64,000 nucleotides of DNA from Bacillus rubiinfantis (GCA_000752035.1 CCFE01000024.1:372001-436000); one strand, 5' to 3'; shown: positions 7,584-16,197, numbered from the stretch's first letter. Numbers and translations are program-made. Notes: generated from the letters alone by a model not told the origin.

Positions 7584-8777
7584 TTATTCATATCTTAGTG
7601 ATTCAATTGGGTCAAGTTTCGATGCCTTATTTGCCGGGAGTATTCCGAAGATAACTCCTATGACCATTGAGAAAAGAACACCACCGACTACAACCTGCCA
7701 GGAAATTAATGATGGCCAGCCAGCAAAAATGCTGACAATCTCTGATATCCCCCAACCTAATAAAATACCTATCATTCCGCCAATAAGCGTAAGTGTCATC
7801 GATTCAATCAAGAACTGGGTTAACACCTGTCCTCTTGTTGCACCTAAAGCCATTCTAATGCCAATTTCCCTTGTTCGCTCGGTTACCGATACAAGCATGA
7901 TATTCATTACCCCAATACCGCCAACGAACAGGGAAATACCTGCGATGCTGCCGATAATCATCGTCATAATCTTCGTAACTTGCCCAACACCTTGAGCGAT
8001 TTCTTCCATATTAATAACTTGATATGATTTTTCTGTATTATGCATTTTGTTTAACAATGCGGCCGCCTTTTTACCAGCTGTTTGCAGCTCTTCAGCCGAT
8101 TCCACCTGCAGTGTTACCTGGGTATAGTCACTGCTGCCGTAAATAACTTTCCAAGTTTGAAATGGCAGATACACTTCCATCGAACCAAAAGCTAGCAGGC
8201 CGGTTGGTTTTTCTAACACTCCAATAATCTCAATTGGCTGGTTTGCAATCGTGATAATCTTCCCGACAGGATTCTTCCCTTTAAAAAGTTCCTCCTGTAA
8301 TTTATTGCTTATCAAACCGACGCGCCGCCCCCCCAAAAATTCTCCTGTAGAGAAATTCCTTCCTTTAGCCACATTCAACTGGTTTAACTGTAAGTAGGCC
8401 TGATTCACCCCGGTTGAAGACACATCTGCTGTGTCTGTTTGAAACCTTACAACCGACATCTGGGTACTAGATGCAACGACCCTTTTTATTTCAGGAATTT
8501 GTTCTAATGCACGAATATCTTCCTCTTTAAACGGCGCCTGCATCAATACATTGGGATTGGCCCGCATTTCTTCGTCAGAAGGCTGATAAAATAATTCAAT
8601 TGTATTGCCCGGTCCAGTAATTTGTGATTTTAACATTGCTTCTCCACCCTGACCAATGGCTACAACGATAATAACAGCTCCAACACCTATAATAATTCCG
8701 AGCATTGTTAACAGACTTCGCATTTTATGTGCCTTTAATGAGCTTAAAGCCATTACTAAATTTTCAAAAAAACTCAT
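7584..8777 (-). CDS. MacB-like ABC transporter permease
   Basis: 397-aa permease with the MacB/FtsX topology. TM1 is near residues 20-45 (LLTMLGIIIGVGAVIIVVAIG), a large extracytoplasmic MacB_PCD domain covers about 46-270, and three C-terminal helices follow (MTMIIGSIAGISLFVGGIGVMNIMLVS, LIESMTLTLIGGMIGILLGW, VVVGGVLFSMVIGVIFGILPA). The signature VTERTREIGIRMALGAT follows TM2. It overlaps the upstream ATPase gene by 4 nt (ATGA). It is the last gene of a four-gene operon with Yip1, adaptor and ATPase. It probably exports a peptide or antimicrobial; the substrate is unknown. Confidence 0.9.
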   Translation of the reverse strand: MSFFENLVMALSSLKAHKMRSLLTMLGIIIGVGAVIIVVAIGQGGEAMLKSQITGPGNTIELFYQPSDEEMRANPNVLMQAPFKEEDIRALEQIPEIKRVVASSTQMSVVRFQTDTADVSSTGVNQAYLQLNQLNVAKGRNFSTGEFLGGRRVGLISNKLQEELFKGKNPVGKIITIANQPIEIIGVLEKPTGLLAFGSMEVYLPFQTWKVIYGSSDYTQVTLQVESAEELQTAGKKAAALLNKMHNTEKSYQVINMEEIAQGVGQVTKIMTMIIGSIAGISLFVGGIGVMNIMLVSVTERTREIGIRMALGATRGQVLTQFLIESMTLTLIGGMIGILLGWGISEIVSIFAGWPSLISWQVVVGGVLFSMVIGVIFGILPANKASKLDPIESLRYE

Positions 8778-9466
8778 TTAGACAGCCTCCAATCCGCTGC
8801 CGAAGTAGACTGGAGTCTGCCGTCTCTGACCATGATTACCCGATGGGCGTATTCTGCCACTTCAGGTTCGTGGGTGACAACAACAATGGTCACTCCTTCA
8901 CGATTTAATTCCTGAAATAATTCCATGATTGCCATACTTGTCTTCGTATCAAGTGCACCTGTAGGCTCATCAGCTAAAATCAATTTAGGTTGATTAACTA
9001 TGGCTCTTGCTATTGCCACACGTTGTTTCTGACCTCCCGATAAGGCATTTGGAAGATGATCCATTCGATCATGTAAGCCCATCCTTGCCAATGCCTCTTC
9101 AGCTCTCTCTTCACGTTCTGTTTTGGCAACACCGGCATAAATCATCGGTAATTCAACATTCTTTTTAGCAGTCAAACGCGGTAATAGATGGAACTGTTGA
9201 AAAACAAAGCCAATTGACTTGTTTCGAACACGTGCTAATTCATTTTCACCATAACCCGAGACATCTTCACCAGCTAGTAAATATTGTCCTGAGCTGGGCT
9301 TGTCTAAACAACCAATAATATTCATCAAAGTTGATTTTCCTGAACCAGACGGCCCCATAATGGCAACAAATTCCCCATCATCAATCGTTAGACTAATATT
9401 GTCCAGTACTTGAATCTTTTCTTTTCCAACTGCAAAGGATCTGGTAATGGATTCGAGCTGAATCAT
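8774..9466 (-). CDS. MacB/LolD-type ABC transporter ATPase
   Basis: 230-aa nucleotide-binding subunit. Walker A GPSGSGKST is at about 39-47, the Q-loop is in GFVFQQFHLLPRLTAKKNVELP, signature LSGGQKQRVAIARA, Walker B LILADEPTGALD, switch His in VVVTHEPEV. The length and GxVFQxFxLLP spacing fit the MacB/LolD class that pairs with MacB permeases. It overlaps the adaptor gene upstream (9463-9466) and the permease downstream (8774-8777) by ATGA junctions, so translation is coupled. Confidence 0.93.
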   Translation of the reverse strand: MIQLESITRSFAVGKEKIQVLDNISLTIDDGEFVAIMGPSGSGKSTLMNIIGCLDKPSSGQYLLAGEDVSGYGENELARVRNKSIGFVFQQFHLLPRLTAKKNVELPMIYAGVAKTEREERAEEALARMGLHDRMDHLPNALSGGQKQRVAIARAIVNQPKLILADEPTGALDTKTSMAIMELFQELNREGVTIVVVTHEPEVAEYAHRVIMVRDGRLQSTSAADWRLSK

Positions 9467-10587
9467 TTCTTTGTCACTTCCATCCCATCCTTTATCTTAC
9501 CGGAGTCATCCACAATCACTTTGTCAGACACTTCCACACCACTGACAATTTCTATCTTATTCCCAGTTGTTACACCTGTTTTCACTGTTTGTTTCTTAGC
9601 TTTCCCGTCTTTTAAAAGAAAAACGTAAACTTTATCGCCATCCTCATGGACGGCATCGTTTGGCAATACTTTCGCCATTTTTTTATCCGTTTCAATTTCC
9701 ATAATTACTTGAAAACCAGGCTTTAGTGCCTGAATATCACCAGAAATTTTTACCGTAACCGGATATTGAATCGCTTGACTCCCCCCTTGGACAGCAGCCT
9801 GCTCAGTATCAGGTAAATAGCCAATATTGACAATATCGCCTTGCCATTTTTGTTCAGGAACGGCATCAGAGCTTAACGTTACCTTTTGCCCTTTTCTTAC
9901 CTTTAACGTATCATACTCGGATAATAAGCCTGTCGCTGTCATCCCTTCCAGCTTTCCGATATGGATAATTGGTTCAGCTGTTGTGCCTTGAGCTGTATTT
10001 GTTTTCTGTGCTGTTAATACAATACCATCAAGAGTACTTTTTATTTCTAACTCAGCTTCGCGTTTGGCAAGTAAGTCCTTTTGAATCTCCGCCTGTTTTA
10101 CATCTAGTTCAGCCAAATCTTTCTCCATCTCAGCTTGATCCATTTCAGGCTCGACTTGTGTCTTAGCCTCATCCTTGCCAACTTGCCGGGCTAGGGTTTT
10201 TTCTTTATCCTTTAACTGCTCCATCCGGTCGTCAGCCTGGTTGACCTTTAAATATGCTGATTCAAGTGCAATTTTATTTTGCTGTAGCTCCAATTCTAGC
10301 TGATCATTTTGGAGTTTTGCCAACACAGTTCCTTTCTTTACCTTTTGCCCTTCTTTAACAAGTAATTCCTTTACTTCGCCTTTATCTGGTGACGGGTAAA
10401 TCACTTGTTCCTTTTCTAATTTCACCGTCCCAGGAATCATCAGTGTTGAGGATATTTCCTCCTCCTTAATTCCAGTGGTTGCAACAGCTGGCCCTTTTGC
10501 TAGAACCTGCCGGTAAACACTAATGGCAATCATAACAACGATAATGCTGATAACAGCTACACTAATCCAAATTTTTTTATGTTTCAT
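9463..10587 (-). CDS. MacA-like efflux adaptor (HlyD family)
   Basis: 374-aa adaptor: N-terminal anchor helix (IWISVAVISIIVVMIAISVY, about 5-24), a lipoyl-type half (VKEGQKVKKGTVLAKLQNDQLELELQQNKI), a coiled-coil hairpin of charged heptads (about 110-175, KEKTLARQ..ELDVKQAEIQKDL), the returning lipoyl half (LDGIVLTAQKTNTAQGTT) and a beta-barrel/MP-proximal part. The true start is ATG at 10587; 28 in-frame codons upstream lie inside the Yip1 gene. The ATG overlaps the Yip1 stop by one base (TAATG). With the ATPase and permease it completes a Gram-positive MacAB-like exporter. Confidence 0.88.
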   Translation of the reverse strand: MKHKKIWISVAVISIIVVMIAISVYRQVLAKGPAVATTGIKEEEISSTLMIPGTVKLEKEQVIYPSPDKGEVKELLVKEGQKVKKGTVLAKLQNDQLELELQQNKIALESAYLKVNQADDRMEQLKDKEKTLARQVGKDEAKTQVEPEMDQAEMEKDLAELDVKQAEIQKDLLAKREAELEIKSTLDGIVLTAQKTNTAQGTTAEPIIHIGKLEGMTATGLLSEYDTLKVRKGQKVTLSSDAVPEQKWQGDIVNIGYLPDTEQAAVQGGSQAIQYPVTVKISGDIQALKPGFQVIMEIETDKKMAKVLPNDAVHEDGDKVYVFLLKDGKAKKQTVKTGVTTGNKIEIVSGVEVSDKVIVDDSGKIKDGMEVTKK

Positions 10588-11258
10588 TATAGACTCGGAG
10601 CTCCTTGAAAGGCAGTACCTACTAGTGTAAAGCCGATACTGACTAAGAAGAATAGTATTGCAATCGTCCATGCCAACCCTTTAGACAGCCCAGCTGTTTT
10701 CTGTAAACCAAATGCGGTTAAAATGGTTGACCAGATAGAAAATACTTCTAATGCTGATAAAACTCCTGAAGTTTCTTGATTTAATAATCCTGCTATACTC
10801 GTAAGATAAATTTCTGGGCTTCCGCCTATCGCATATCTTATGGCCATATTTATAACCATACCAACAGCGCCAATTATCATAATAAACGTATTCATTGAGA
10901 AAAGCTGTTTAAAGGTAACGGAAGAACTACCGAATTTTGACAAAAACAATTGAACTACACTGCTAACCAAAATTCCAATAATCGGAGTAAAAACGCCTGT
11001 TACAGCCGTAACTATTTTTGTAAAGCCTAAGGCTAGTTCAGCTTGGTCTTTTGGAACTCCCTGATCAATCAATAATTGTACATCCAGCATCGCCGCCATA
11101 AACACCGTACCAATAACGTACAGAATGGTAACAATAAGCAACGGTAGCCAGATTTTTGGGTTTTGCCGAATTTTTTCAAATTGCACACTCGGATTTGTAA
11201 ACATTCCGAATAGCGTCGGTTTTTCCTGGTTGATATTCATCTCTTTCTTCACTTCCAT
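10587..11258 (-). CDS. Yip1-domain membrane protein
   Basis: About 223 aa. It opens with a short soluble N-terminus (PTLFGMFTNPSVQFEKIRQNPKIW, typical of Yip1 proteins) and has five hydrophobic segments (near residues 37-57, 80-115, 122-145, 168-186, 194-216). The start is uncertain: ATG 11258 with AGGGGTG upstream is chosen, but GTG 11267 and ATG 11240 are possible. As first gene of the adaptor-ATPase-permease operon, joined by a TAATG junction, it may assist or regulate the exporter; in B. subtilis the related YknW-YknXYZ set has a Yip1 protein that supports assembly of a MacAB-like transporter. That parallel makes a YknWXYZ-like function likely. Confidence 0.82.
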   Translation of the reverse strand: MEVKKEMNINQEKPTLFGMFTNPSVQFEKIRQNPKIWLPLLIVTILYVIGTVFMAAMLDVQLLIDQGVPKDQAELALGFTKIVTAVTGVFTPIIGILVSSVVQLFLSKFGSSSVTFKQLFSMNTFIMIIGAVGMVINMAIRYAIGGSPEIYLTSIAGLLNQETSGVLSALEVFSIWSTILTAFGLQKTAGLSKGLAWTIAILFFLVSIGFTLVGTAFQGAPSL

Positions 11259-11402
11259 TCCAAACACCCCTATTTCTAGTTATGTATAGCACACACTTCA
11301 TTATACGTTTGATATAGTCTAATAGTTTCATTTTTCTGCTAACATTTGCTAAAATGATAGGGGTAATACTTTCAAAACATCATATCTTCACTTTCAACCG
11401 AA

Positions 11403-11443
11403 CGAAAAAAATGAGGAGCTGGTAATGCTCCTCATTTTTTTCG
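11403..11443 (-). terminator. Bidirectional terminator after the CBO0543-family gene
   Basis: ATGAGGAGC/GCTCCTCAT stem (11411-11419, 11427-11435) with A and T runs on both sides. Confidence 0.92.
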
Positions 11444-11450
11444 TGTTATC

Positions 11451-11972
11451 TCAAATATAATCAAACCAAAGCAAATAAAATAATGTACACGGAATACTTA
11501 ATACCAATGCCTTTTTGTAGGAGATAAAATGCAGTCTGAGCATCGGAAACATAATCATATTAAATAAAAAGGACCACCAAATGCTCCAACCGTGTTCGTA
11601 CTTAATAATGCCAAAATATTTACCGCTAATCCATTCAATTGCTGTAAAAATCAGAACCCATTTTAAAATATGTTGAAGCTTTTTTCTACGTTCATTCGGG
11701 TAATTTGATAAATAAACAAATATAGCCGGAACAGCAATAAGGAATAGTAAAATGAAGTCAGCAATAATTTCTGGAAACAAACCTTTTCCATCCATTTTCC
11801 AAAGATGGAAATTGAAATGAGCAACATATTCATATGTGAGATTTCCAATAACAAAATATTGCAATGTTGGATAATATTGAGCTAAGTTTTTCCAATCTCC
11901 TTTCCAAAAAGATACGATTAACGACCATGTAGCAATTGCAATTTGATAAATTACCATCACTCCAATACTCAT
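11451..11972 (-). CDS. CBO0543-family membrane protein
   Basis: 173-aa polytopic membrane protein with about five hydrophobic segments and aromatic-rich loops (FHLWKMDG, EWISGKYFGIIKYEHGWSIWWS). This pattern matches the CBO0543 family of unknown function, common in spore formers. Starts are poorly supported: ATG 11972 has no clear ribosome binding site, and ATG 11957 has GGAG only two bases away. It is monocistronic, with an excellent terminator. No function is inferred. Confidence 0.68.
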   Translation of the reverse strand: MSIGVMVIYQIAIATWSLIVSFWKGDWKNLAQYYPTLQYFVIGNLTYEYVAHFNFHLWKMDGKGLFPEIIADFILLFLIAVPAIFVYLSNYPNERRKKLQHILKWVLIFTAIEWISGKYFGIIKYEHGWSIWWSFLFNMIMFPMLRLHFISYKKALVLSIPCTLFYLLWFDYI

Positions 11973-12066
11973 ATAAGTATCTTTATTGTTTCCATTTTTC
12001 TTCCATTTTTATTACTGTTTTTATGTTATTCCTACATAAATTCGAATGCTAATCCACTGATAGAAA

Positions 12067-12097
12067 AAGACACTCAAATATTTGAGTGCCTTTTTTT
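12067..12097 (-). terminator. Bidirectional terminator after the aldo-keto reductase gene
   Basis: CACTCAAATATTTGAGTG palindrome (12071-12088) with TCTTTTTC on the minus strand and seven T on the plus strand. Confidence 0.75.
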
Positions 12098-12106
12098 CAA
12101 CTATTG

Positions 12107-13039
12107 TTATGGAATAATATTTCCAGCAGCTTTGTAGAGCCGATACCATTCCTCTCTTGTTAATCGAATGTCAGATCCTTTACATGCGTCTTGCATTCTT
12201 TGGACATTAGTCGTGCCAAGAACAACCTGAATATTTGCCGGATGTCGGGTAATCCAAGCGACAGCTATCGCCGTATTTGTAACACCATATTTTTCAGCGA
12301 GACTAGCAATGGTCTTATTAAGCTCAGGAAAACGTTCCATATCCCCGAGAAATACTCCTTCGAAAAATCCATGCTGAAACGGTGACCAAGCCTGAATTGT
12401 AATGTCATGTAAACGGCAATACTCAAGGATGCTGCTATCACGGTTTATCGCCTGATCCTTTTTCATATTTAATGTTATTCCTGCGTCAATCATCGGTGTA
12501 TGAGCAATGCTAAACTGAAGCTGATTAATGATCAGCTTATATGGCACAAACTTTTGCAGTAGTTCAATCTGTGCTGGATTATGATTCGATACACCAAAGT
12601 ACTTTACTTTTCCACTTGTATGCAGCATCGAAAATGCTTCAGCAACCTCAGCCGGTTCCATGAGTGCATCAGGACGATGCAATAAGAGAATATCAAGATA
12701 ATCTGTATTCAACCGCTTTAATATGCCATCAACAGACTCAAGTATATGTTCTTTGGAAAAATCAAAATAACCTTCCGAAGTAACAATACCACACTTGCTT
12801 TGGAGAACCATCTTCTCACGAATCGAAGGACTCATTTGTATAGCTTGTGAAAATATTTCTTCACAGCGCCCTTGCCCATAAATATCAGCATGGTCAAAAA
12901 AGTTAATCCCTTCGTCCATAGCTGTTCTGATTAATTTCTCTGCTTCTGTAATAGAAAGTTGGTTTAGCCGCATATTACCCATAATGAGATTGGATACTTG
13001 TAAATCTGTATTAGCAATCTTAATGTGTTTCAATATCAT
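12107..13039 (-). CDS. Aldo/keto reductase
   Basis: NADPH-dependent oxidoreductase with a TIM-barrel fold, 310 aa. Catalytic tetrad residues are visible: D49 and Y54 in FFDHADIYG, K82 in LQSKCGI, and the His of LLLHRPD. The NADPH-binding end (HPANIQVVLGTTNVQRMQDACKG) is intact. It most resembles the YdhF/YcsN class of bacterial AKRs. The substrate is unknown. It is monocistronic; RBS AAGGAAG precedes ATG 13039. Confidence 0.9.
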   Translation of the reverse strand: MILKHIKIANTDLQVSNLIMGNMRLNQLSITEAEKLIRTAMDEGINFFDHADIYGQGRCEEIFSQAIQMSPSIREKMVLQSKCGIVTSEGYFDFSKEHILESVDGILKRLNTDYLDILLLHRPDALMEPAEVAEAFSMLHTSGKVKYFGVSNHNPAQIELLQKFVPYKLIINQLQFSIAHTPMIDAGITLNMKKDQAINRDSSILEYCRLHDITIQAWSPFQHGFFEGVFLGDMERFPELNKTIASLAEKYGVTNTAIAVAWITRHPANIQVVLGTTNVQRMQDACKGSDIRLTREEWYRLYKAAGNIIP

Positions 13040-13125
13040 TCTTCCTTTCAGAGAGTATAAGAACAGACAATTTTACAGATAGCAATAGTATACCCCTAAA
13101 ATGACAGTAACAGTAATCTCTTCAG

Positions 13126-13644
13126 TTAGTTACCGTTCCTCTCAATTTCCAAAAGCTGCTTTTTCATATCGAGGCCGCCACGATAACCTGTTAACGCACC
13201 ATTTTTCCCAACAACCCGATGACATGGAACTGCGAGAAGAATTGGATTGGCTCCAATCGCAGCAGCAACAGCACGTACGGCCGTTGGTTTGTTAATGTTT
13301 GTTGCCACGTCAGTATAAGAAATCGTCTCACCGTATGGAATTTCACAAAGTGCCTGCCAAACTTTCTGTTGGAATATAGTACCATGAAAATCAAGATCAA
13401 AGGAGAAATCCTTTCGCTTCCCATTAAAATATTCGATAAATTGATGCAAATATGGGTTTAAGGCTTCTTCACTCTTTACTAAGACACTATTTTGCAAATG
13501 TTTTTCCAACCATTGAAGCAGTTCTCTCATCTCCCCATTCTGTTTACTGACATAGCAAAGACCGTTAGTTGTAGAAGCAACATGCAAATTCCAATCCTGG
13601 TAATGTAAGCTAGTCCAAAATACTGTTACCTTTTCTGTAGACAT
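13126..13644 (-). CDS. ogt: Methylated-DNA--protein-cysteine methyltransferase
   Basis: Suicide repair enzyme that removes alkyl groups from O6-alkylguanine. 172 aa from the ATG at 13644 (GGGGGA upstream); a longer frame to 13668 exists but is less likely. The acceptor C141 lies in the canonical PCHRV motif. The helix-turn-helix with arginine finger (AVRAVAAAIGANP) precedes it. The N-terminal domain (1-80) is the ribonuclease-like domain of Ogt/AdaB. It lies 26 bp downstream of the chemoreceptor gene and could be co-transcribed with it. Confidence 0.93.
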   Translation of the reverse strand: MSTEKVTVFWTSLHYQDWNLHVASTTNGLCYVSKQNGEMRELLQWLEKHLQNSVLVKSEEALNPYLHQFIEYFNGKRKDFSFDLDFHGTIFQQKVWQALCEIPYGETISYTDVATNINKPTAVRAVAAAIGANPILLAVPCHRVVGKNGALTGYRGGLDMKKQLLEIERNGN

Positions 13645-13670
13645 CCCATTCCCCCGCATAAAGATCAACG

Positions 13671-15404
13671 TTATATTTTAAAGCCAGAAGTTAAATTTTG
13701 TAGTTTCTTTGCCATCCCTGATAACTGTTCGGTTGTCCGGTCAATTTCTGTCATCGTAGCAAGTTGTTCTTGAATGCTCGAGCTGATATTCTCCGTATCC
13801 CCAGCTATATGTGAAGAAGCTGTTGCAATATCAGCAATGGCTTTTTTCATTTCCTTCATACTATCTGCTTGTTTTTCATTATCAATATCAATTTGTTCAA
13901 TTTGCATTACAATATCTTGGATATTTTGAATAATACTTTGAATACTTTGACCAACCTGTGAAGCTTTTTCTACACCATCAGTAATTTTCCGTTCGACCGA
14001 TAGCACTGACTTAACGGCTGATTCTGATTTAAGCTGATTCTCTTTTACTAATTCACTAATTTCACTGGCCGCAATATTGCTTTGATCCGCTAGATTTCTA
14101 ATTTCGTTTGCAACAACTGAAAAACCTCTGCCTGCTTCTCCAGCACGCGCTGCTTCAATTGAAGCATTTAAGGCAAGTAAGTTGGTTTGTTGTGAAATTC
14201 CTGTAATGATTTGAATAATTTCCTTTATCTTTTTGGATGACTGATCAAGTTCATTAATCATCGTTGTGACATCAGTGGATGCGGCAGCTATATCTGTAAT
14301 CGAAGAAACAACATTGGATATTTTATCTGCGCCATCTTCGGCTGCTTCTTTTGCCTTCCTACTTTTTTCGGCTGTATTCCGACTGGCATTAGCTGTTGAT
14401 TCTGAAAATGAAGCAACTGCTTCGAGAGTTGCTGTTGTTTGTTCAGCAGCTGCTGCACCTTCATGGGTACTAGCTGCGATTTGACCAATCGTATTCGAAA
14501 ATTCCTCCAATGATTGTGTCGTAGCACCTGTTGATACGGTTAACTGATTACTTGAAGAAGCAATTATTCGCGACGAATCTGCCACTTCTGAAATAATAGA
14601 GTGGAGCTTTTCCATAAAGAGGTCAAAATTACTGCTTAGTTCACCGATTTCATCCTTGCTATCATAGCTAATTCTTTGAGTTAAGTCACCATTGTTTTGC
14701 GAAATTTCTTTTAATTTTGCTGTTACTCGGTTTACTGGAGTAACTACTGATTTAATAATAAAGATAGATAATAAAATTGCTATCACCATGCTAAAAGCCA
14801 CCAAGGCAATCAGCGCTAGTCTCGTTGATTCATAAACAGACTTACTATCTTGATATGTATTGCTTGCTTTGGTTACTTCAGCAGTTACTTGTTTATTTAG
14901 CGCTGAAATTACAGACTTTCGTGCTTTATCAAAATTTGACATTTCCGTAGGTGGTCCTGCTTTTAGTTCTTGTTTCGAAGAATTATTTTGTTCTTGACCT
15001 TGCTTTTGAGTTTGATTTGATTCTATAAATGAATCTTTTGCCGCAATAAATTGTTTATAGGTGCTACTAATTTTTTTAAACCCTGGTTCATTTTTATATT
15101 TGGCAATCAATTTACTAGCAGTTTTCTCGTGCTTCTCGATATCTGCAATAACTTTTTGTTGCTCTTCATCATCTTCCGCATCCATAAACGAGGTACCCTG
15201 CGCCTTAATATATTCTATTTCTGATCTAAGTGAATCAAGATCAACAATCGGTACCAATCGTGCATTATTCAGCTCGGTCACATTGTTATTGACACTAGAA
15301 AGCTGATTAATGGATGTCACCCCAATAATGAGTAGAAAAAACAAAAAGCTAAAACTCAAAATTCCAATTTTTAATGATAATTTCATATTCCTGATGACTT
15401 TCAT
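13671..15404 (-). CDS. Methyl-accepting chemotaxis protein
   Basis: 577-aa transmembrane receptor. TM1 is at about 13-33, a small extracellular four-helix-type sensor domain at 34-195, TM2 at about 197-218 (LALIALVAFSMVIAILLSIFII), HAMP at about 219-272, and a long signalling helix pair with the conserved hairpin tip QQTNLLALNASIEAARAGE and GRGFSVVANEIRNLADQS. The sensor domain contains an unusual Gln/Asn-rich low-complexity stretch (SNQTQKQGQEQNNSSKQ). The start follows GGAGG with a 7-base spacer. A SigD-like promoter lies upstream. The ligand is unknown. Confidence 0.93.
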   Translation of the reverse strand: MKVIRNMKLSLKIGILSFSFLFFLLIIGVTSINQLSSVNNNVTELNNARLVPIVDLDSLRSEIEYIKAQGTSFMDAEDDEEQQKVIADIEKHEKTASKLIAKYKNEPGFKKISSTYKQFIAAKDSFIESNQTQKQGQEQNNSSKQELKAGPPTEMSNFDKARKSVISALNKQVTAEVTKASNTYQDSKSVYESTRLALIALVAFSMVIAILLSIFIIKSVVTPVNRVTAKLKEISQNNGDLTQRISYDSKDEIGELSSNFDLFMEKLHSIISEVADSSRIIASSSNQLTVSTGATTQSLEEFSNTIGQIAASTHEGAAAAEQTTATLEAVASFSESTANASRNTAEKSRKAKEAAEDGADKISNVVSSITDIAAASTDVTTMINELDQSSKKIKEIIQIITGISQQTNLLALNASIEAARAGEAGRGFSVVANEIRNLADQSNIAASEISELVKENQLKSESAVKSVLSVERKITDGVEKASQVGQSIQSIIQNIQDIVMQIEQIDIDNEKQADSMKEMKKAIADIATASSHIAGDTENISSSIQEQLATMTEIDRTTEQLSGMAKKLQNLTSGFKI

Positions 15405-15433
15405 GCCCCTGCCTCCAACTGCTTATTTACTAC

Positions 15434-15462
15434 TATATTCGGAATTTCAACTAAAAAGTTTA
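15434..15462 (-). promoter_or_regulatory. SigD-like promoter for the chemoreceptor gene
   Basis: On the minus strand TAAA, 15 bases, then TCCGAATA; the sigma-D consensus is TAAA-N15-GCCGATAT. It matches the whole -35 and the CCGA core of the -10. It lies 30-58 bp upstream of the start codon. Confidence 0.5.
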
Positions 15463-15890
15463 CAGACAATAATATCCAACAAGCAAGCCCGTTTTCTAGT
15501 AGACTATTGTACTGTATACTTTCAACCTTAAGATAAACTTAAGGAAAGTTGTGACAACAAAATCATCAATTTTGTGAACATTTTTGAAAAATTTTATGGC
15601 ACGAAAAAGTGGCTCGAAAAAACGGCTGAATGCATCTGTCACTGGTCAGCCCATCAAAGGGCAGCGAGAAATCAACCAACCGTTTTATATAAAGTGCTTT
15701 CTCCTTTGGTCTGTGATAACTGAATACGAACTTTATCTTGTGTTTGAAAAATAAACGGAAAAATTCCGTTTAAATTGGGAAATACCGATATTTCCTTAAA
15801 AATAAAGGAATTTTTTCCGGTTATATTACTAGCGCATTAACTGGTTTGTGCAGTCTTTGTGCAATGTATAAAAATACAGGGTAAAAATGT
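15463..15890. other. Unassigned intergenic stretch with several inverted repeats
   Basis: No convincing gene. Visible structures are a perfect CCTTAAG-N5-CTTAAGG palindrome (15526-15544), a GGCTGA/TCAGCC pair (about 15626-15653), an AAACGGAA/TTCCGTTT hairpin (15753-15771), and TTCCTT/AAGGAA followed by six T on the plus strand (about 15793-15816). A 52-codon plus-strand frame (15596-15754) ends at the second hairpin but lacks a ribosome binding site. Possibly a plus-strand transcript; see findings. Confidence 0.4.
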
Positions 15891-15921
15891 AAAAAAGACC
15901 GCCTCCGAAGAAGCAGTCTTT
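15891..15921 (-). terminator. Terminator of the tRNA-Val gene
   Basis: 11-bp stem AAGACTGCTTC/GAGGCGGTCTT (three G-U pairs) with a TTCG loop and six T on the minus strand. Confidence 0.88.
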
Positions 15922-15927
15922 TGTCAA

Positions 15928-15952
15928 AGAACCCTTTGTTCCGAAGGGTTCT
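15928..15952 (-). other. Hairpin between tRNA-Val and its terminator
   Basis: Perfect AGAACCCTT/AAGGGTTCT stem, 9 bp, loop of 7. It lies 18 bp after the tRNA 3' end and before the terminator. It has no T run, so it is more likely a processing or stability element than a terminator. Confidence 0.6.
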
Positions 15953-15969
15953 ACGGGTTTGGCACCCAA

Positions 15970-16042
15970 TGACCTGTGAGGGGTTCGAACCCCCGACCTC
16001 AACCCTGTCAAGGTTGCGCTCTCCCAACTGAGCTAACAGATC
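15970..16042 (-). tRNA. tRNA-Val (anticodon GAC)
   Basis: 73-nt cloverleaf. Acceptor GATCTGT pairs with ACAGGTC (one T-G). D arm is GCTC...GAGC, anticodon stem CAACC/GGTTG with loop TTGACAG, anticodon GAC. T arm is GGGGG-TTCGAAC-CCCTC. Discriminator A73. The CCA end is not encoded. It is a single isolated gene, with its own promoter and terminator, rather than part of an rRNA-linked cluster. Confidence 0.96.
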
Positions 16043-16062
16043 GAAATTAAGTTACAAAAATA

Positions 16063-16090
16063 ATTATAGTGGAAAAACCAGAAAAGTCAA
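16063..16090 (-). promoter_or_regulatory. Sigma-A promoter of tRNA-Val
   Basis: TTGACT, 16 bases, TATAAT on the minus strand, about 21 bp upstream of the tRNA 5' end. Confidence 0.85.
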
Positions 16091-16197
16091 CAGCAAATTT
16101 TGATTTTGTAATTTTCCGCATAAAAAAATCATCCGAAGGCCACAATTCTAAAAAAGATTATTGGCTTAATTTTAGGTAGTTCCCTATATTCTGAAGA

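Noticed and set aside
7324..7995. 223-codon plus-strand frame opposite cccB and the MacB-like permease
   Set aside because: Overlaps two supported minus-strand genes and their terminator; no ribosome binding site.
14920..15040. Gln/Asn-rich stretch in the chemoreceptor as an assembly error or frameshift
   Set aside because: The frame is intact on both sides and the sensor domain still has normal length; treated as low-complexity linker.
15596..15754. 52-codon plus-strand frame starting at ATG 15596
   Set aside because: No ribosome binding site and no recognisable similarity; kept only as part of the unassigned intergenic stretch.
15970..16042. tRNA-Val as an integration site
   Set aside because: No integrase, no direct repeat of the tRNA 3' end nearby, and flanking genes are ordinary.
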